NCBI RefSeq assembly: GCF_040436345.1
Contig: NC_133221.1
Coordinates: 34,241,589 to 34,305,588 of the forward strand
Length of the DNA: 64,000 bases
From: Pagrus major
Taxonomy: Eukaryota; Chordata; Actinopteri; Spariformes; Sparidae
Reading direction: 5' to 3'
A model generated the notes under the pieces. The model saw only the letters and a program-made list of their open reading frames with translations. It made no database searches and was not told the DNA's origin. A program made the translations under genes and the position numbers. Positions 34,770 to 46,449 of this stretch are shown here, piece by piece (position 1 is the first letter of the stretch; the number at the start of each line of letters is the position of its first letter).

Positions 34770-35800
34770 GCTTCTGTATCTCTTGTTAGATGGCAGCAGG
34801 GTGAACAGACTGTGACTGTCTACAAGATTGAATGGTTTTGTGTGCTCTCCATGGTGCTGAAAACTAAGGTTTACATTTACCCCAGGATCCATACAGAACT
34901 AACAACAACTTAACGTGTCTGTTATCAGTCAAAATCCAGTTTAAAGAAATGTGACAAGGGTGTATCCATCGCCTCACTACTCATCAGTGATTTCAGCATA
35001 GTCATACTTATCCTGAACAATTACAGAATATCCTGAATGCAGTTGCCTGTGGTTGACTTGGAATGGCTACTTCATCAATATTATATATCTCAAGTGGTGT
35101 GTTTTCATCATCTTTGTCTTGTCCTTATCCACTCCCACATTCTCTACCCATGGGAGCGCTAACAGGACATGCTGTGGATGCTGTTTGCAGTGTGGCTTTG
35201 TTTGTATTGTGACATTCAGTCCATGTGATAAGACCTTGCCAGCTATCAGTCATTACGATTACAAAAATTGTGAAAGCAATGTTTGAAAATAACCATAATT
35301 TACCTCTTAATTATTTTGCATTGATTTAAGGCTGCTCCTGGCTAATGTCAGGTCATAGGCAAATTAAATTGACTAAATAGCCCAGGCTGGCCACACAGCA
35401 GATAAAATAAGAGACTGTTGAGTCCACATCTTTACAGATACCTGTCTCTAGCACAACATACTGGATCAAGCTGTTGCACTCGATGGCTGACCTACAGCTA
35501 CACAAGGACAGGTGGGCTCTGTGTTTTCATCATTGATGCTTGGTGCTAAAATGCTGTCAGTTAATGGCAGTGTTTACCTGATGTTGAACTTTTACATAAC
35601 TGCTGTTTACATTCACCTTCATGCAAATTCAAAAAATGTACTACATACTTATGTATGTATGAATATAAATAACTGTTCTATGTTTGTGTAGCATGAAGGA
35701 GTTTACAAAAGGTTCTTTTGTTATGCAGCCCTGTGTTATAAAATGACAAATAAATCACCTTGAACTTCAAGCAACACTCGGTTTAATGATGTGCAGTTGT
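34770..35800. other. Non-coding stretch downstream of nppb
   Basis: Nothing assignable is seen. The 77-residue frame at 35053-35286 has no recognisable motif and no splice context, so it is not called. Confidence 0.45.
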
Positions 35801-35805
35801 AAACA

Positions 35806-35811
35806 TTTATT
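35806..35811 (-). terminator. nppb: Poly(A) signal of nppb
   Basis: Minus-strand AATAAA about 170 bp beyond the stop. Between them (35852-35912) are at least five ATTTA pentamers, an AU-rich instability pattern. Confidence 0.5.
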
Positions 35812-35978
35812 CAAACTTTTAACAGTACTTAAAGAACAATCTTACATCATTTTAAATAAATATATTTGTAAGCCACAAACAATACTCAATAAATATTACT
35901 AAATAAATAGCATTAAAATAAAAATATCTTTTGGTAGAGACGTTGCAGTTCCAGAATTTAGATGGTAAGACTTCATCT

Positions 35979-37010
35979 TTACTTTGGATCTGTAAGAGAA
36001 CAAGAAAACAGCATTAAATCTGCCATCAGGATTATTCATATTTCAATATTCATGTCATTGACAGTGTAGCATGATGTAAACTAGTGCTACACTGTCCTTA
36101 AAGTATATTAAATATATTTTTGCCAGGCTCTTGTTTAATCACAGCGCGAGTCAAATCTTTTTTCTTGTTGACTATATAATGATTTTCCATAATATCCCTG
36201 ACCCAAACAAAATTGTAAGTGCTCAACCTTGAGCAGAATTACTTCAACTTACTGTATCTGCCAACAGTGTTGCACCCAAGAGAGCTCATGGAGCCTATCC
36301 TGTCCATCCGTCGACCGAAGCAGCCTGAAGATCTCCTGGATGAGTCATTGCGGACGTTCTTGAGGTTCTTGGCTGAGAAAAACTCCCTGATTGCTGCCTC
36401 ATCAAGTCCAGTTTGGGGCTGCTCTCCATCTACGTCCTCTATGTTCAGGCTGTCCAGATCGTCACTCTCTGCAGGGACTCTTTGGTCCACCTCAGTCTGC
36501 TCTGAAACTGACTCCTCAAGTCTGTGAAGGATCACCTGCATAATCCACAAAGACACATGTTAGGATAAGTTTTATATATCTTAAAAAGGATAAACATTTA
36601 CAGGCGGGACCCTCAAACATTTCTGGTAGTGCTTTAAAGCATTATGATGCATTAGATTTTAGTCAATACTGAATATCCTACTGCAGCCTTTAATATTACT
36701 TTATCATTAGACTAATTATTATTCACTGAGGGCATTAATTTAACTTCAATAAGCACAAATCACGAGTCCCATTAATTGGTATGATACATTTATACAATCC
36801 CTAATGGGGGAAGATAAAATGAAACTCTTATGCTCTGCTGCTGCAGATTGGACCCATGGTGGAGCCCTGTTTCAAAATCGCTCATTGGCACCTCACCTTT
36901 AAGATGTCCATGTCAGTGTCAGTCAAGCCGGTGCTGATGGGATATGTGCTGATGAGCTGCAGGTTTAAGATGAGGAGGATGCCACAGAAGGGAATGGAAG
37001 ACAGATGCAT
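35979..37010 (-). CDS. nppb: B-type natriuretic peptide precursor
   Basis: Exons 36897-37010 (38 codons), 36253-36535 and 35979-35989, total 135 residues. Donors are GTGAGG and GTAAGT; acceptors are GATTATGCAG and GTTCTCTTACAG. The start ATG at 37010 opens a signal peptide (MHLSSIPFCGILLILNLQLI). The prosegment is acidic. The mature end has a basic SRR site, ring Cys110 to Cys126 (CFGRRMDRIGSMSSLGC), and a tail NTVGRYNPK whose last residues (half of Asn, Pro, Lys) come from exon 3. The ring and tail are what I expect for teleost BNP. It is a secreted cardiac hormone acting on natriuretic peptide receptors. It sits between cnp-3 and nppa on the same strand, with compact introns (361 and 263 bp). 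Confidence 0.93.
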
Positions 37011-37119
37011 GTTTCTCTGTGAGTTCCTGTTGGCTGTATCACTGGATAGATGGATGGATGCGCTTTGGCTTGTCCTTGGAGCTGTTAAGATGCTGGAGCC
37101 CACAGTAGCACCCCCTGCT

Positions 37120-37127
37120 CTTTTATA
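37120..37127 (-). promoter_or_regulatory. nppb: TATA box of nppb
   Basis: TATAAAAG on the minus strand, about 110 bases before the start codon, with no competing TATA nearer. Confidence 0.7.
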
Positions 37128-37164
37128 CTTAGGCTCAACACACATAGGTATGCCTGGAATTTCA

Positions 37165-37225
37165 GTGGCATTCCTGACACCTGATTCTGATAACAGGAGC
37201 TGTCGGAAACTGCTCCTTTTAAAGC
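37165..37225 (-). promoter_or_regulatory. nppb: Candidate cardiac control elements of nppb
   Basis: Within 110 bp upstream of the TATA box are an M-CAT-like CATTCC (37169-37174), a GATA site TGATAA (37188-37193) and a near-CArG CCTTTTAAAG (37215-37224). These classes of site drive mammalian natriuretic peptide promoters. The individual matches are short and could be chance. Confidence 0.35.
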
Positions 37226-37329
37226 CTTGTCTCTTAGATATGGGGCATGCTACTTTGCCTCAGAAACATACCCCACCCCCTCCTACACGGGACATTGTTG
37301 TCACTGAGCTACGGGAAGTAGTAAACTAA

Positions 37330-39590
37330 AAGACAGTGTGACCGTGTTACTAAATTAAGTGGTGTACGTGATTGTGGCAGGGCAGTCTGCAGAGATCAGC
37401 CTTCAGTGGGAGAAACCAAACCATGTGATCGGTGTCGCTTGTAATGATGAGCCCACAGAGAATTATGGTGCGTTCCATTTACCTCAGAAGTTGGAGCTGG
37501 GAATTATGTCATACCCAAGTTGACTGTGTTACACAAGGCTACAACAAGTCAGAATACCAATTCCAGCCAGGTTCGCCAATGTTAGTCATTGACAGCAATG
37601 CCAGTTGATAACAACACATTACATGGTATTCTGCGCATAAAAACATTGGAGTAACATGTCTTCAGATTAGCCTAGGACTAATTTAATGAGACACAAATAA
37701 GAAAGTACTAATAAACAGTATATTCTACAGCTTTCACAGTTGTTGATAAGCAGAGCGGCCATTTGGATTCTGATGTTGGTGTAAGCGAGGTGCGTCCAAC
37801 TTTCCAAGTCGGAAATCCGACTTCAGGGGTTTTTCCTTTTCAGTTTTCATCACAGACTCTGCTGCTACCCTCAGCTCCACTCAGCCTTTTAGCATCTTTC
37901 AGCCAATTATTTTGGTTTTATGGTCCACAACTTTTTTTACTGTGTCATTTCAGTCTTGGTGCTCTCATCAACTTTGTTTCCAGCATCAGTCGCAGACAAC
38001 TATGTGAACAGTGAAACTAACAAAATGGCTTCAACGTTTTTTGACTGTCCAGCCAAATGTGCTACAGGTAGAACAGTGGTTATGTGCTTATTAATTATGT
38101 ATTGTTTAAGTAATCTTTTCATGTCTTAAAAATCATGACCAATTACTTGACCTATGACCCTTAAAAATGCAGATACTGCTCTCTCACCTTGAAAAGATAT
38201 ATAGGTAGTGCAGAGGCAAAGTGCAGTAACTACAATCTTCTTCTTGAAAAATAAGAATCGAAATTGATTTTTTATTACATGAAATCTGTTATTTAATAGT
38301 TTTATTGTTTGCATGTTGGAATAAATGACTTAAGAAAAAAATTAAAGAATCCTCGAGTATGAGGAGAAAAAACAAACTTCAGGCACTAATGCATGAAGGA
38401 AGGAACAAAAATAGTTAGGTTAGATGAAAAAGTCTTCATTCAAAACATGGCTACTTACAGAACAATAAAACACCAACTGGTTTTGACCTTGAAAGTCTTC
38501 ATAAGGGAACAAAATGGTGGACAAAGATCAAGCAAACATTTTATAAACTTGGCAGGGGGTGTCTCCCAATCCTGATTTAGTGAATGCAGGTGATGATATC
38601 AATGAATCCCATGTTGAAGATGACACGCCTCCCCAAATTAAAAAAATATCCTGCTCTAAAATGAGAAAACAACCAAACGTACACACATCAAAATTACATC
38701 CATCACATGAACACATTTCCAAAAAGAATCAATCAATTATTTAAATTATGTGACCTTCTATATAATTGTAATGCATCTGTACAAGAAAATGGTAGGACTT
38801 ACGCAGTAGGTTGTTAACACGTCGGACTTCTTCTAATGCATTATTAATAATATGTCTTGTAAGACCTTTCCCTGAGTCACCTTGATAGGTTATCTGCCTG
38901 CTTTTCAAAGTCAGAGTCAAAAATATGCTTAACCCTTTGAAACTTTTTTAGTTGTGGAAGGTTAAAAGAATGATAATGAGATAGAAAATTACGATCTGTT
39001 TCGTTGCAAAATAAAGTGGTATGTAAATTGTTGTCATCACCTTTATAAATCAAAAAATCCTTAAGTATTATTTTGTGTATTAAGATGGCTTGATGTAAAT
39101 TAAATGGGTTGTCAGTCTGTAAACAAATACCTGTGAACTCTCCTGTTCCTTTTCAATCATAACTGTATTTTGTAGCTGAATTGTAGTCACTGCACTTTGG
39201 CTTTGTAGGGCAGAGCTGTTTTCAGAGAAAAATCTCTGATAAACCCACTGTATACTACCTGCTCAACAGCAAAAAGCAGATGAACACAGTGAAGCATTTA
39301 GCAGCTAAAGAGCCAGATTTAGAAAATGAATGCAGGTTTATGTTATGTTGCAGTGAGGCCTATCGACAGATATTCAGCCGCTCTAGCAGCATGGCTCTAG
39401 GAATATCATTGTCAGTTCATGCATCGGTCTTTCTTTCTTTGATTCACAAGTATTCATACCAGGGCTATTCAATTGGGCCAGATTATAAACCAGGGCATGT
39501 AGATGGGCCAGTTGTTCAGTTGTTTGAATATTTGTGATAAACTAAGGCAGGACAAGTTCCTTTATTGGTTGAGAAATGCTCCTACTTCTT
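37330..39590. other. Non-coding stretch between nppb and cnp-3, part 1
   Basis: At 37468-37510, GGTGCGTTCCATTTACCTCAG, and at 37790-37830, GTGCGTCCAACTTTCCAAGTC-GGAAATCCGACTT, resemble pieces of a hAT-like fish repeat with GTGCGTTCCATTT termini. The rest has no recognisable coding content. The 60-residue frame at 38559-38744 has no known motif. Confidence 0.4.
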
Positions 39591-39594
39591 AAAT

Positions 39595-40137
39595 GAACGG
39601 TTCACCCAAAGATAAAAATTCAGTCATCATCTACTGACCCCGATGCTGATAGAAATGTTGGGAAAAAATCCTGTTGAAACAAATTGGCTCCATACAGCTT
39701 GTCTGGTGTAATCCAAGTCTCCAGAAGCCCAGAAATCCCAAACTGATTTGTAAAGACGTTATTTATATCCTTTATGTGCAGTCAAGCTTGTGCACCCACT
39801 TCAGGCCAGGTGTGTGCTACTAATAGTTCAGCAGCAACAGTGAAGAGTTCAGCTTTTAAAAGGGTGTACGTAACATCTTTTCATATCAGTCTAGGATCTT
39901 GGGGCTTCTGGAGACTTGGATTACAGCAGATGAGCTGTATGGAGCCATTTGATGTTTTTCCATTTTAAATCAAGTCTCCAGCTACTTCAGTTGTTAAGCA
40001 GAATGCTGCAAAGCTGTTATACTGTGAAGCTCCTAAATATGTTTTGTGGAGTACAGAACTTCACCTTCACCTTTCCATCAGCATGGAGGGAGGAGATGAT
40101 GACTGAGTTTTACTTTTTTGGTGAACTGTTCCTTCTA
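39595..40137. mobile_element. MITE-like element with inverted ends
   Basis: The left end (GAACGGTTCACCCAAAGAT) and right end (TTTTTTGGTGAACTGTTCCTT) are inverted copies, and inner sequence (GGAGACTTGGATTACA versus GTAATCCAAGTCTCCAG) is also inverted. It has no coding capacity. Related fragments lie at 24085-24330 and 27780-27935 (ending GGTGAACTGTTCCTTTAA). Confidence 0.7.
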
Positions 40138-40484
40138 GGTAAGTCAACTATTTAAAACCCTCATGGATTAGCTGGAAAATGTCACAAAGCTGCACACAGG
40201 TCTGGCTTTCTGAGAAGTTGACTTTTTTAGAAATATAAGCCGGTTGCCTTTCATTATCCCAGTACAACTTGGCATGGAATTCAGTCAAGTCAAATTGAAT
40301 TTTAAAAAAAGAAAGAAAAGAGCTAAAACACACTGTTTCTGGATAGGTTACATTATTTGAAGGGGTTCATATGTTCCCATGTGAAAAAGTCTAAACAGAA
40401 GACATAATATATATAAAATATATATATATAAAAAAATAAAAATAAAATACATAAATAAAATTTGTTCCCCATCTACCACACCGT

Positions 40485-40712
40485 TTTATTTAATGTGCAT
40501 AGCATGACGAAAGTCCCTCTGAAAAAGAGTAAGCTGCTTCCAATTGTGGCCAAAAAAGAAATTCAGACTCAGTTATTATGCAAAATAATTATTTTACTAC
40601 AATACAATCTATTACAAGGCAACTCTATCCAACAATTAAATAAAATAATAATAAATACATTTACAATCATTTAATATTTAACAGCTCACATAAGAAAAAG
40701 GGAACCACAGTT
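40485..40712 (-). other. Possible untranslated exon 3 of cnp-3
   Basis: A minus-strand acceptor TCTCCTTGGTTCTCCTGCAG ends at 40713, and AATAAA follows at about 40485-40490. A potential donor (AG|GTAGGA) lies two bases after the cnp-3 stop codon. If both are used, this would be a 3' untranslated exon. The alternative is that exon 2 runs on to the AATAAA at 41447-41452. Confidence 0.3.
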
Positions 40713-41446
40713 CTGCAGGAGAACCAAGGAGAGACTGAAGTAAGCATCCTTTAACATGTCAGTCAGAGCTGTGTGACTGAGAGGAGCTCTGTGGTTGTGG
40801 TCACATTTAAGTGTAGAGTCATCCATTCCTGTTGACAGAATAAAATCACATTACTACACCAGGTTGGAAAGCAGTTTGTTACAGTTTATATCACTGGCTG
40901 TAACTGGGGCTGCTGCACAGCTGCCCTGAAGCAATGAGCCACTTTACCTCCAGCTGCTGCGCTGCAGATGTTCAGTGACACCCTGATCAATGAGCTACTA
41001 CAGCTGCTACAATTACATTAATTTTCTATGTACAAATACACAGACACCGTTTTTGATGCATTTTTATGCCAATGGCATTAACTGTTATAAATTCCTGCTG
41101 AAATGTGTCATGTGTTTGTGCTGCATTATGTTTAACCTGAATGTAGAAAAAAAGAGTTGCATAATAATTTGAGGTCATATACTCATACTTTTTTCACTAG
41201 GTCTAATGTTAATATATTACTATTATTATTTTATTATATCATATTATAGTACTTTGTGAATATGTGGCTAGTAACTGTTTTAAATGTGACCCATAATTCT
41301 CTTTGCCTATATATATATATATACTATGTATAATATAAGCTCTACATTTTGTTAAATTGATTCAACAGCCACAACACATTTGAAAATACAGCAACACATT
41401 TCCTGTATTTCATCAACACTATTGAGTTTAAAAAGAAATTCATATA

Positions 41447-41452
41447 TTTATT
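41447..41452 (-). terminator. Candidate poly(A) signal of cnp-3 (two-exon form)
   Basis: Minus-strand AATAAA about 130 bp beyond the stop codon, if transcription continues through exon 2 without further splicing. Confidence 0.4.
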
Positions 41453-41580
41453 ATGTCACATTTTTCTGCATCTGTGAAAAGACAGCTGTAGAAATTCAGA
41501 TGGAACTTTTTCCCATGTTGCAGTTATCGAAAATGAACGTACACAAGATGATATGGTCCCCGGCTGTCTGCCTCCTACCT

Positions 41581-42232
41581 TCAGCATCCCAGCCCACTGA
41601 AGGAGCCGATCCTCTCCAAGCGCACACCGAAGCAGCTCCTCAGACCGCCCTTCTTGTAGCGGCTCCACGAGCGCTTCGACGTCCTCATGAGGTCTTTGAA
41701 GAGACGCTCGAGGACGTTTTCTTTGGCCGCCAGTGGGTCGGAGGAGCTGCTGCGGTCGGAGGAGCTCCAGGGCTCCTGCTCTGGAGCTCCGAACACCGAC
41801 TTGTCTCTTTTCACCTCCATCTCCTCGGAGGAGGAGTAATACGGCGCTGTGTTGATCTCCTCTAACAGCTGCTTCAAACTCTGAAAACACACAAGTGGAA
41901 AGTCTTTTTCATCACAATGTAATTCACTCTCATTTCCAGCGTAGTTCAGTTCCCCACAGTCAGAAAAACGCTCCTCATCTACACCAACAGTACAGTCACC
42001 TCTCACACACAGCCTCAGTTAAACATTAAATCCACTCTGTCTTCACACAAACTAAAACTTTCTTCTTCTATGCCTGATGAGAGATCTCCTGTCACAGTAG
42101 TGTCTCTGATGTGGTCAAATATCACATAGTAGACCTGAGTAGACTTACTTGGAGATCAGAAAGGGGTTTGGCCCTTACGAAATGAAGCAGTAAAAGTAGA
42201 GATAAGCAGCAAACGGAGATATTTGGGTTCAT
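41581..42232 (-). CDS. cnp-3: C-type natriuretic peptide precursor, CNP-3 type
   Basis: Exon 1 is 42149-42232 (28 codons; signal peptide with a Leu-rich core, cleaved near VRA-KPL) and exon 2 is 41581-41880, total 127 residues. The donor is CAA|GTAAGT and the acceptor TGTGTGTTTTCAG. The prohormone has a basic SKRSWSRYKK site before a 22-residue mature peptide beginning GGLRSC. The ring runs Cys111 to Cys127 (CFGVRLERIGSFSGLGC) and the TGA stop follows Cys127 directly. The absence of a C-terminal tail defines the C type. In fishes, CNP-3 is the C-type gene linked to ANP and BNP and is viewed as the origin of the cardiac peptides by tandem duplication. CNP-type peptides act mainly through the B-type receptor. 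The symbol is descriptive; nomenclature varies. Confidence 0.92.
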
Positions 42233-42327
42233 TCTCTATTGCAGTTTGATTTCTTCTTCTGTAAAGACCAGCTGCTGTGGCTCAGTCGTCTCCTGCTTGT
42301 CCGCTCTTTGACGGTGGCCAGGTGCCC

Positions 42328-42334
42328 CTTTATA
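42328..42334 (-). promoter_or_regulatory. cnp-3: TATA box of cnp-3
   Basis: TATAAAG on the minus strand about 95 bases before the ATG, within a GC-richer stretch (GTGTATAAAGGGGCACC). Confidence 0.7.
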
Positions 42335-42399
42335 CACGACCTGATTCCGTCACAAGGCCTGGGGAAATTAATGAGGTGTGACTAATGGCCCCACACGTG

Positions 42400-45290
42400 G
42401 GAGTACAGGCTAACTTGAACATAGAGACTTAAGTGTTGAAGCTGTCCAACAATATGAGTGAAGACTCACTGAGGTTTTATTGGCTTCATTTGGAATAACT
42501 ATTTCTTCTAAATAACTGTAACATAGCCCCTCAGCACTTGGGTTCCCTGCCATTGTCATTAGACAGTTTTTTACTTCTCCCACTGAATACAATAAAAACA
42601 CACTCATACATATAATCATAATAATCACCAGTCTTCATTTTCTCTCCACGGAATTACAGGTCACTCTTTATGTCAGCTCATGGTCAGCTGATGTTTGCCA
42701 TAGCCACAGAACCATTCAACAGGGTTTGCAGTAGCAAATGTAGCAGCTCAGCTGTCAGTGACAGCAGCATGGGGAGCTTGATTAAAGACCTCCAACAGTG
42801 ACCCCCAGTTACTGAAGGTACCTTATATGACTGGCAGATTTTACATATTTGACACTGTTTACAACAACAGCCAGAAAAAAAGTGAACTAGAGAAAAAAAA
42901 CATACGCCACATTTGTGATGAAGTACTGTGTTATATACCAACGTTACTCTACTAGCTATCCAGCTTAATCAATCAAGAGCTGCATTTAATCATTACACAC
43001 CAATTACATTAGTAAAAAATAAAATAAAATAAAATACAATGTTATGAATATGTTACATGAATTATATATTCATACGTTTTATTTCAGTAATCGCCGGGCA
43101 AAAAAATTTCAACTACAGACCTTCATAGAGGGTCAAATTTAAAATAATGGCAATATTAATCAATAATTTATAACTGTAATAATAACTATAATGTTCTTGG
43201 TCCTCTGTACACCCAGGTAAAGTGTTTGGTCTCACACTCTTCATGAAGTTAGGCTTGTCTTTTCACATTCAGTTTTTTTCAAAAGTTAAAGTTTGCCACA
43301 ACTGTTGGAGCAACTGATAACTGCACAGATGGTCCTAATTTCCAAGACATCGCTGTAAAAAGTGACTTTACATAGAAAGTAAAGGTAAAATGTTCACTTC
43401 GAAAGAGAAACACATGGACATTGAAGGGCGACGCCACCGCAGTAGTGGCGACCTGTATACTTCCAGTAGATTAGTGCATAGCAGGGTGACAGAGTGTTGT
43501 TAGTTAATTACAGCATTTCTTTTGGTGTCCCCCCCAGGAACTGTTTGTGAGAAAGTTTCATGAGTTTTCCCCACCGAGGTTGATATTAGATTCTCCTCTC
43601 TGAACGAGGTTAGTGGTTAATGTCACTGAGACCTAGTATCACCTGAGAAAGTTCATCTTTTTTGTTTTGTTACTTATTTTTGTTGTGCCTTCAACTGCAG
43701 CTGTATACATTTGTATACATTACATTTTGAAACTGCATTGCCAAAAAAAATATCCTATCTGACATCCTTTTTTAGTTTATAGTGAATGAGATCCTCTTGT
43801 GCAGAACCCCAGGGAAATGTCCAATGTAACAATGTTTTGAAATAATTTCTTTCTACAATATCAGTGCATGGCAGCTATGGTACAGTCAGGATCAGTTCTA
43901 GTCAAATAAAAACCCCTATATTTATTGTTGGTCTGTTATGTCATTAATTAAAGAGTATGGTCTAGACCTGCTCCAATTGGAAAGTATCATGAGATAAGTT
44001 TTGTTGTGAATTGGTGCTATACCAATAAAAGAAACGTGTCTTAATTGACTTAACATACTGCAGTATACTGCATAAAGGCTGGATTAGCTACATCCAAACT
44101 GACCTCTTAAACATTGAATTTCACATCTCTTCATAAGGGCACACTATACACCTTACATCAGTGTCAGCACTGGTTATTAACTGCACCGTGGAATACTAGC
44201 TGTCTTGTATCAAGGAAAGAAAATGCCTCTGTTAATGGAAATACAAACGACAAAACAGAAGTGTTTGTTCCAAGTTAATAATAAAACCTATACTGTTTGG
44301 TTGTTGCACTTCAAATTAAATATTGACTGTAAATTTCCCTGTAAATCTATTAAATATTGAATTTTCAAAACTGATTTTGAAACCTATTGAGGTTTCTTCC
44401 ACATTTGTTTGGTCCAGCTTCCTTCATCTTTGTGTGCTAACTGAGGCTGAGCATGAACAGCACCTATCTCTATAGTGAGTCAAATTAAAGTCATATGCTT
44501 TGTGTACTTCCTGCATTATTGTGTAAACATGTTACACGCTGTCGGACCCAACCATTGCTGTAATTTGTCTGTCTCTTCCCTCTTGGGGCTCAGTGGAGGT
44601 GGTGAAAATTAGCCACTATCCAGACATGTACCAGGGGTAAATGATGAGCGATTAGCCTTGGACCCTGGGAAGCTGAGCACACTGTGGAGGTGGATAGCAG
44701 CTAATTGACATTGCACCAGCTTCTCAACTGGAGAGCTATCATATGAAATTGACTCAAGCCTCAGGGCAGCTGTGAGTGTTTCACTTGTTTTTTATGGAAA
44801 GAATCTGAGCTCTGTTAATTCAATCTGTTAATCCTGTCACAGAGATAGAAGTGATACTGTCAGATAGATGTGATACTGATGGCAGATGTAGTAGTCAGTC
44901 ACTTGTAGTCAAAATGGCCATCAGATCATAATGAATGAGCTGTGAAAGAGAAAGTATCAATACCACTCTGTAAAAGCCCAGAAATATTGAATATCAAACA
45001 CAAAAGTACTCAATGTAAACAAAAGGCTCCCATATCACAGATGCATTCATGCATTAATTAATGCATGAATTGTGCAGTTTACTGTTGCAACTGGTGAAGG
45101 TAAAGATAATTTTAACTATTTATGTACTATTGAATAGTTTAATCTATAGGAATCCAAATCTGAATGAGGTTTATTGACAAGCAGGATTTCCCATGTAAAG
45201 AATTTGCCTAAGTGTTTTGGTGAGCAACAACAAACATGGCAAGTAGCAAATACTGCAAGTCAAGAAGCATACATTGAAAATTGACAATTC
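42400..45290. other. Non-coding stretch upstream of cnp-3
   Basis: AT-rich with scattered simple sequence (AAAATAAAATAAAATAAAAT-type near 43015). I recognise no exon, RNA gene or complete transposon. Confidence 0.45.
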
Positions 45291-45296
45291 GCAACA

Positions 45297-45680
45297 TTAT
45301 TTAAGATGAGATCGAGCAGATCTGGGATCTTTTATAGCCAAATGGATGTAACGGTGATATGCTTGGGATGACCATCGGCCCATGATTTGTATTAAACGTT
45401 CTGTGATTTTGCAGGAGGCCGAGGTAGTGCCTCCGTTTCTGAATGAGTGTCCAGAATAGTGAATGGGAGAGATGCCGAACAAGTAGAGAACATGGAGTTG
45501 ATGAAGTTGATGAATCTGCAAAGACCAGGCGATGATGGGCAGGTAGAGGGTGCGCAAAACAGCATGAATAAACTAAAGGCAGGGAGACAATCATATTTAA
45601 AAAGACAGCTGCAAGACAGTGAAGGTGTGTCTCTGTGCTATTGGATAGATAGCTGATATCAATTGACAGCCCCAGATAGT
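45297..45680 (-). mobile_element. DIRS-like tyrosine recombinase fragment
   Basis: The minus-strand frame 45297-45557 ends with YSGHSFRNGGTTSASC, then LIQIMGRWSSQAYHRYI. H-S-F-R followed by G-R-W-S-S-x-A-Y-x-x-Y-I is the active-site end (H-x-x-R and catalytic Tyr) of the tyrosine recombinases of DIRS-type retroelements. The upstream part (45557-45680) contains CTTTTTAAATA...TTGTCTCC-TGCCTTTAGTT, also found at about 56825-56900. Only the C-terminal part of the recombinase is present. Confidence 0.65.
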
Positions 45681-45851
45681 GACAGGCAATTATGAGTGAA
45701 CATGAGTGAGAGGGGTGAATGAATGGATGATGAGAAACAAACTGAAGACTGAACAATGTGAAAGACTAGTCTTCCTGTCTGAACTTCAGTAGAGCTTTCA
45801 ATCAGGAGAGACTGGTAAATGAAGTAAAGAAAATGTTTATTACAGCAGATG

Positions 45852-46440
45852 ATGGGCCCTATTCAGACGGTCTAGGGCACTTGATCTAAAGTCTAGTGTG
45901 TTGAGGGCGTGTCCAAGTCCATTTTGCTTGTTAAACAGCGGATAATCTGGGCGCAAAGTGCGACGCATGGCCTAAAGGGGTTGTATTTAGACTCTGAATC
46001 AGTCATGGGTGTGTTTTTGGCGGAACATATATTAAACCAATCCGAGTGTCGTCTCCCATTCCCTTTAAGAGGCAGGTGTACCAGGACCTGGAGCATATTA
46101 AACAGTGGCACTCGTTTTCAGTGAGGGACAGGGAAGTGGTCCTCGGCTGCTGGACCCTCTGCCCCGCTGTTTCACAATCACCTGTCCCATCAACAACTCT
46201 GTTTGACTGCATATGAAAAAAATACACTGATATTAAACTGAGGAGGAGGAGGAGAGCTACTGCGTCCCTCTGTGTGTGCGGATCTCAGTCCGTGGATCAG
46301 GTGGGACTGGTTATAAAAAGTATCATCTTGATCAATAATGGGTGGGATGAGATGGTGAAATATGTCCTTAATGAGGAAAATATTAATGACATTACCTGCA
46401 GCGATCCAGATAGACTTAAGTCAGCAATTGCAAACAAATT
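45852..46440 (+). mobile_element. Harbinger-like DNA transposon fragment
   Basis: It starts with GGGCCCTATTCAGACGGTCT, close to the GGGCCCTATT terminus of fish Harbinger elements, and runs into GCGCAAAGTGCGACGCATGG and CTCCCATTCCCTTTAAGAGG, phrases I associate with that repeat. A short Asn/Asp-rich frame (INNGWDEMVKYVLNEENIND) ends at 46449. No right terminus is seen. Confidence 0.4.
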
Positions 46441-46449
46441 TAAAGACTG

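Noticed and set aside
36219..36527. Plus-strand 102-residue frame antisense to nppb exon 2
   Set aside because: It is a shadow of the nppb exon; the minus strand carries the hormone ring and splice sites. The same applies to frames antisense to nppa and cnp-3.
37763..38129. Possible secreted small protein (83 and 69 residues)
   Set aside because: The two frames overlap in a repeat-derived region with GTGCGTCC and AAGTCGGAAATCCGACTT phrases, with no splice or family support.
41380..41865. 161-residue plus-strand frame over cnp-3
   Set aside because: It is antisense to the cnp-3 exon and has no recognised motif; the frame is open because the exon is GC-rich.
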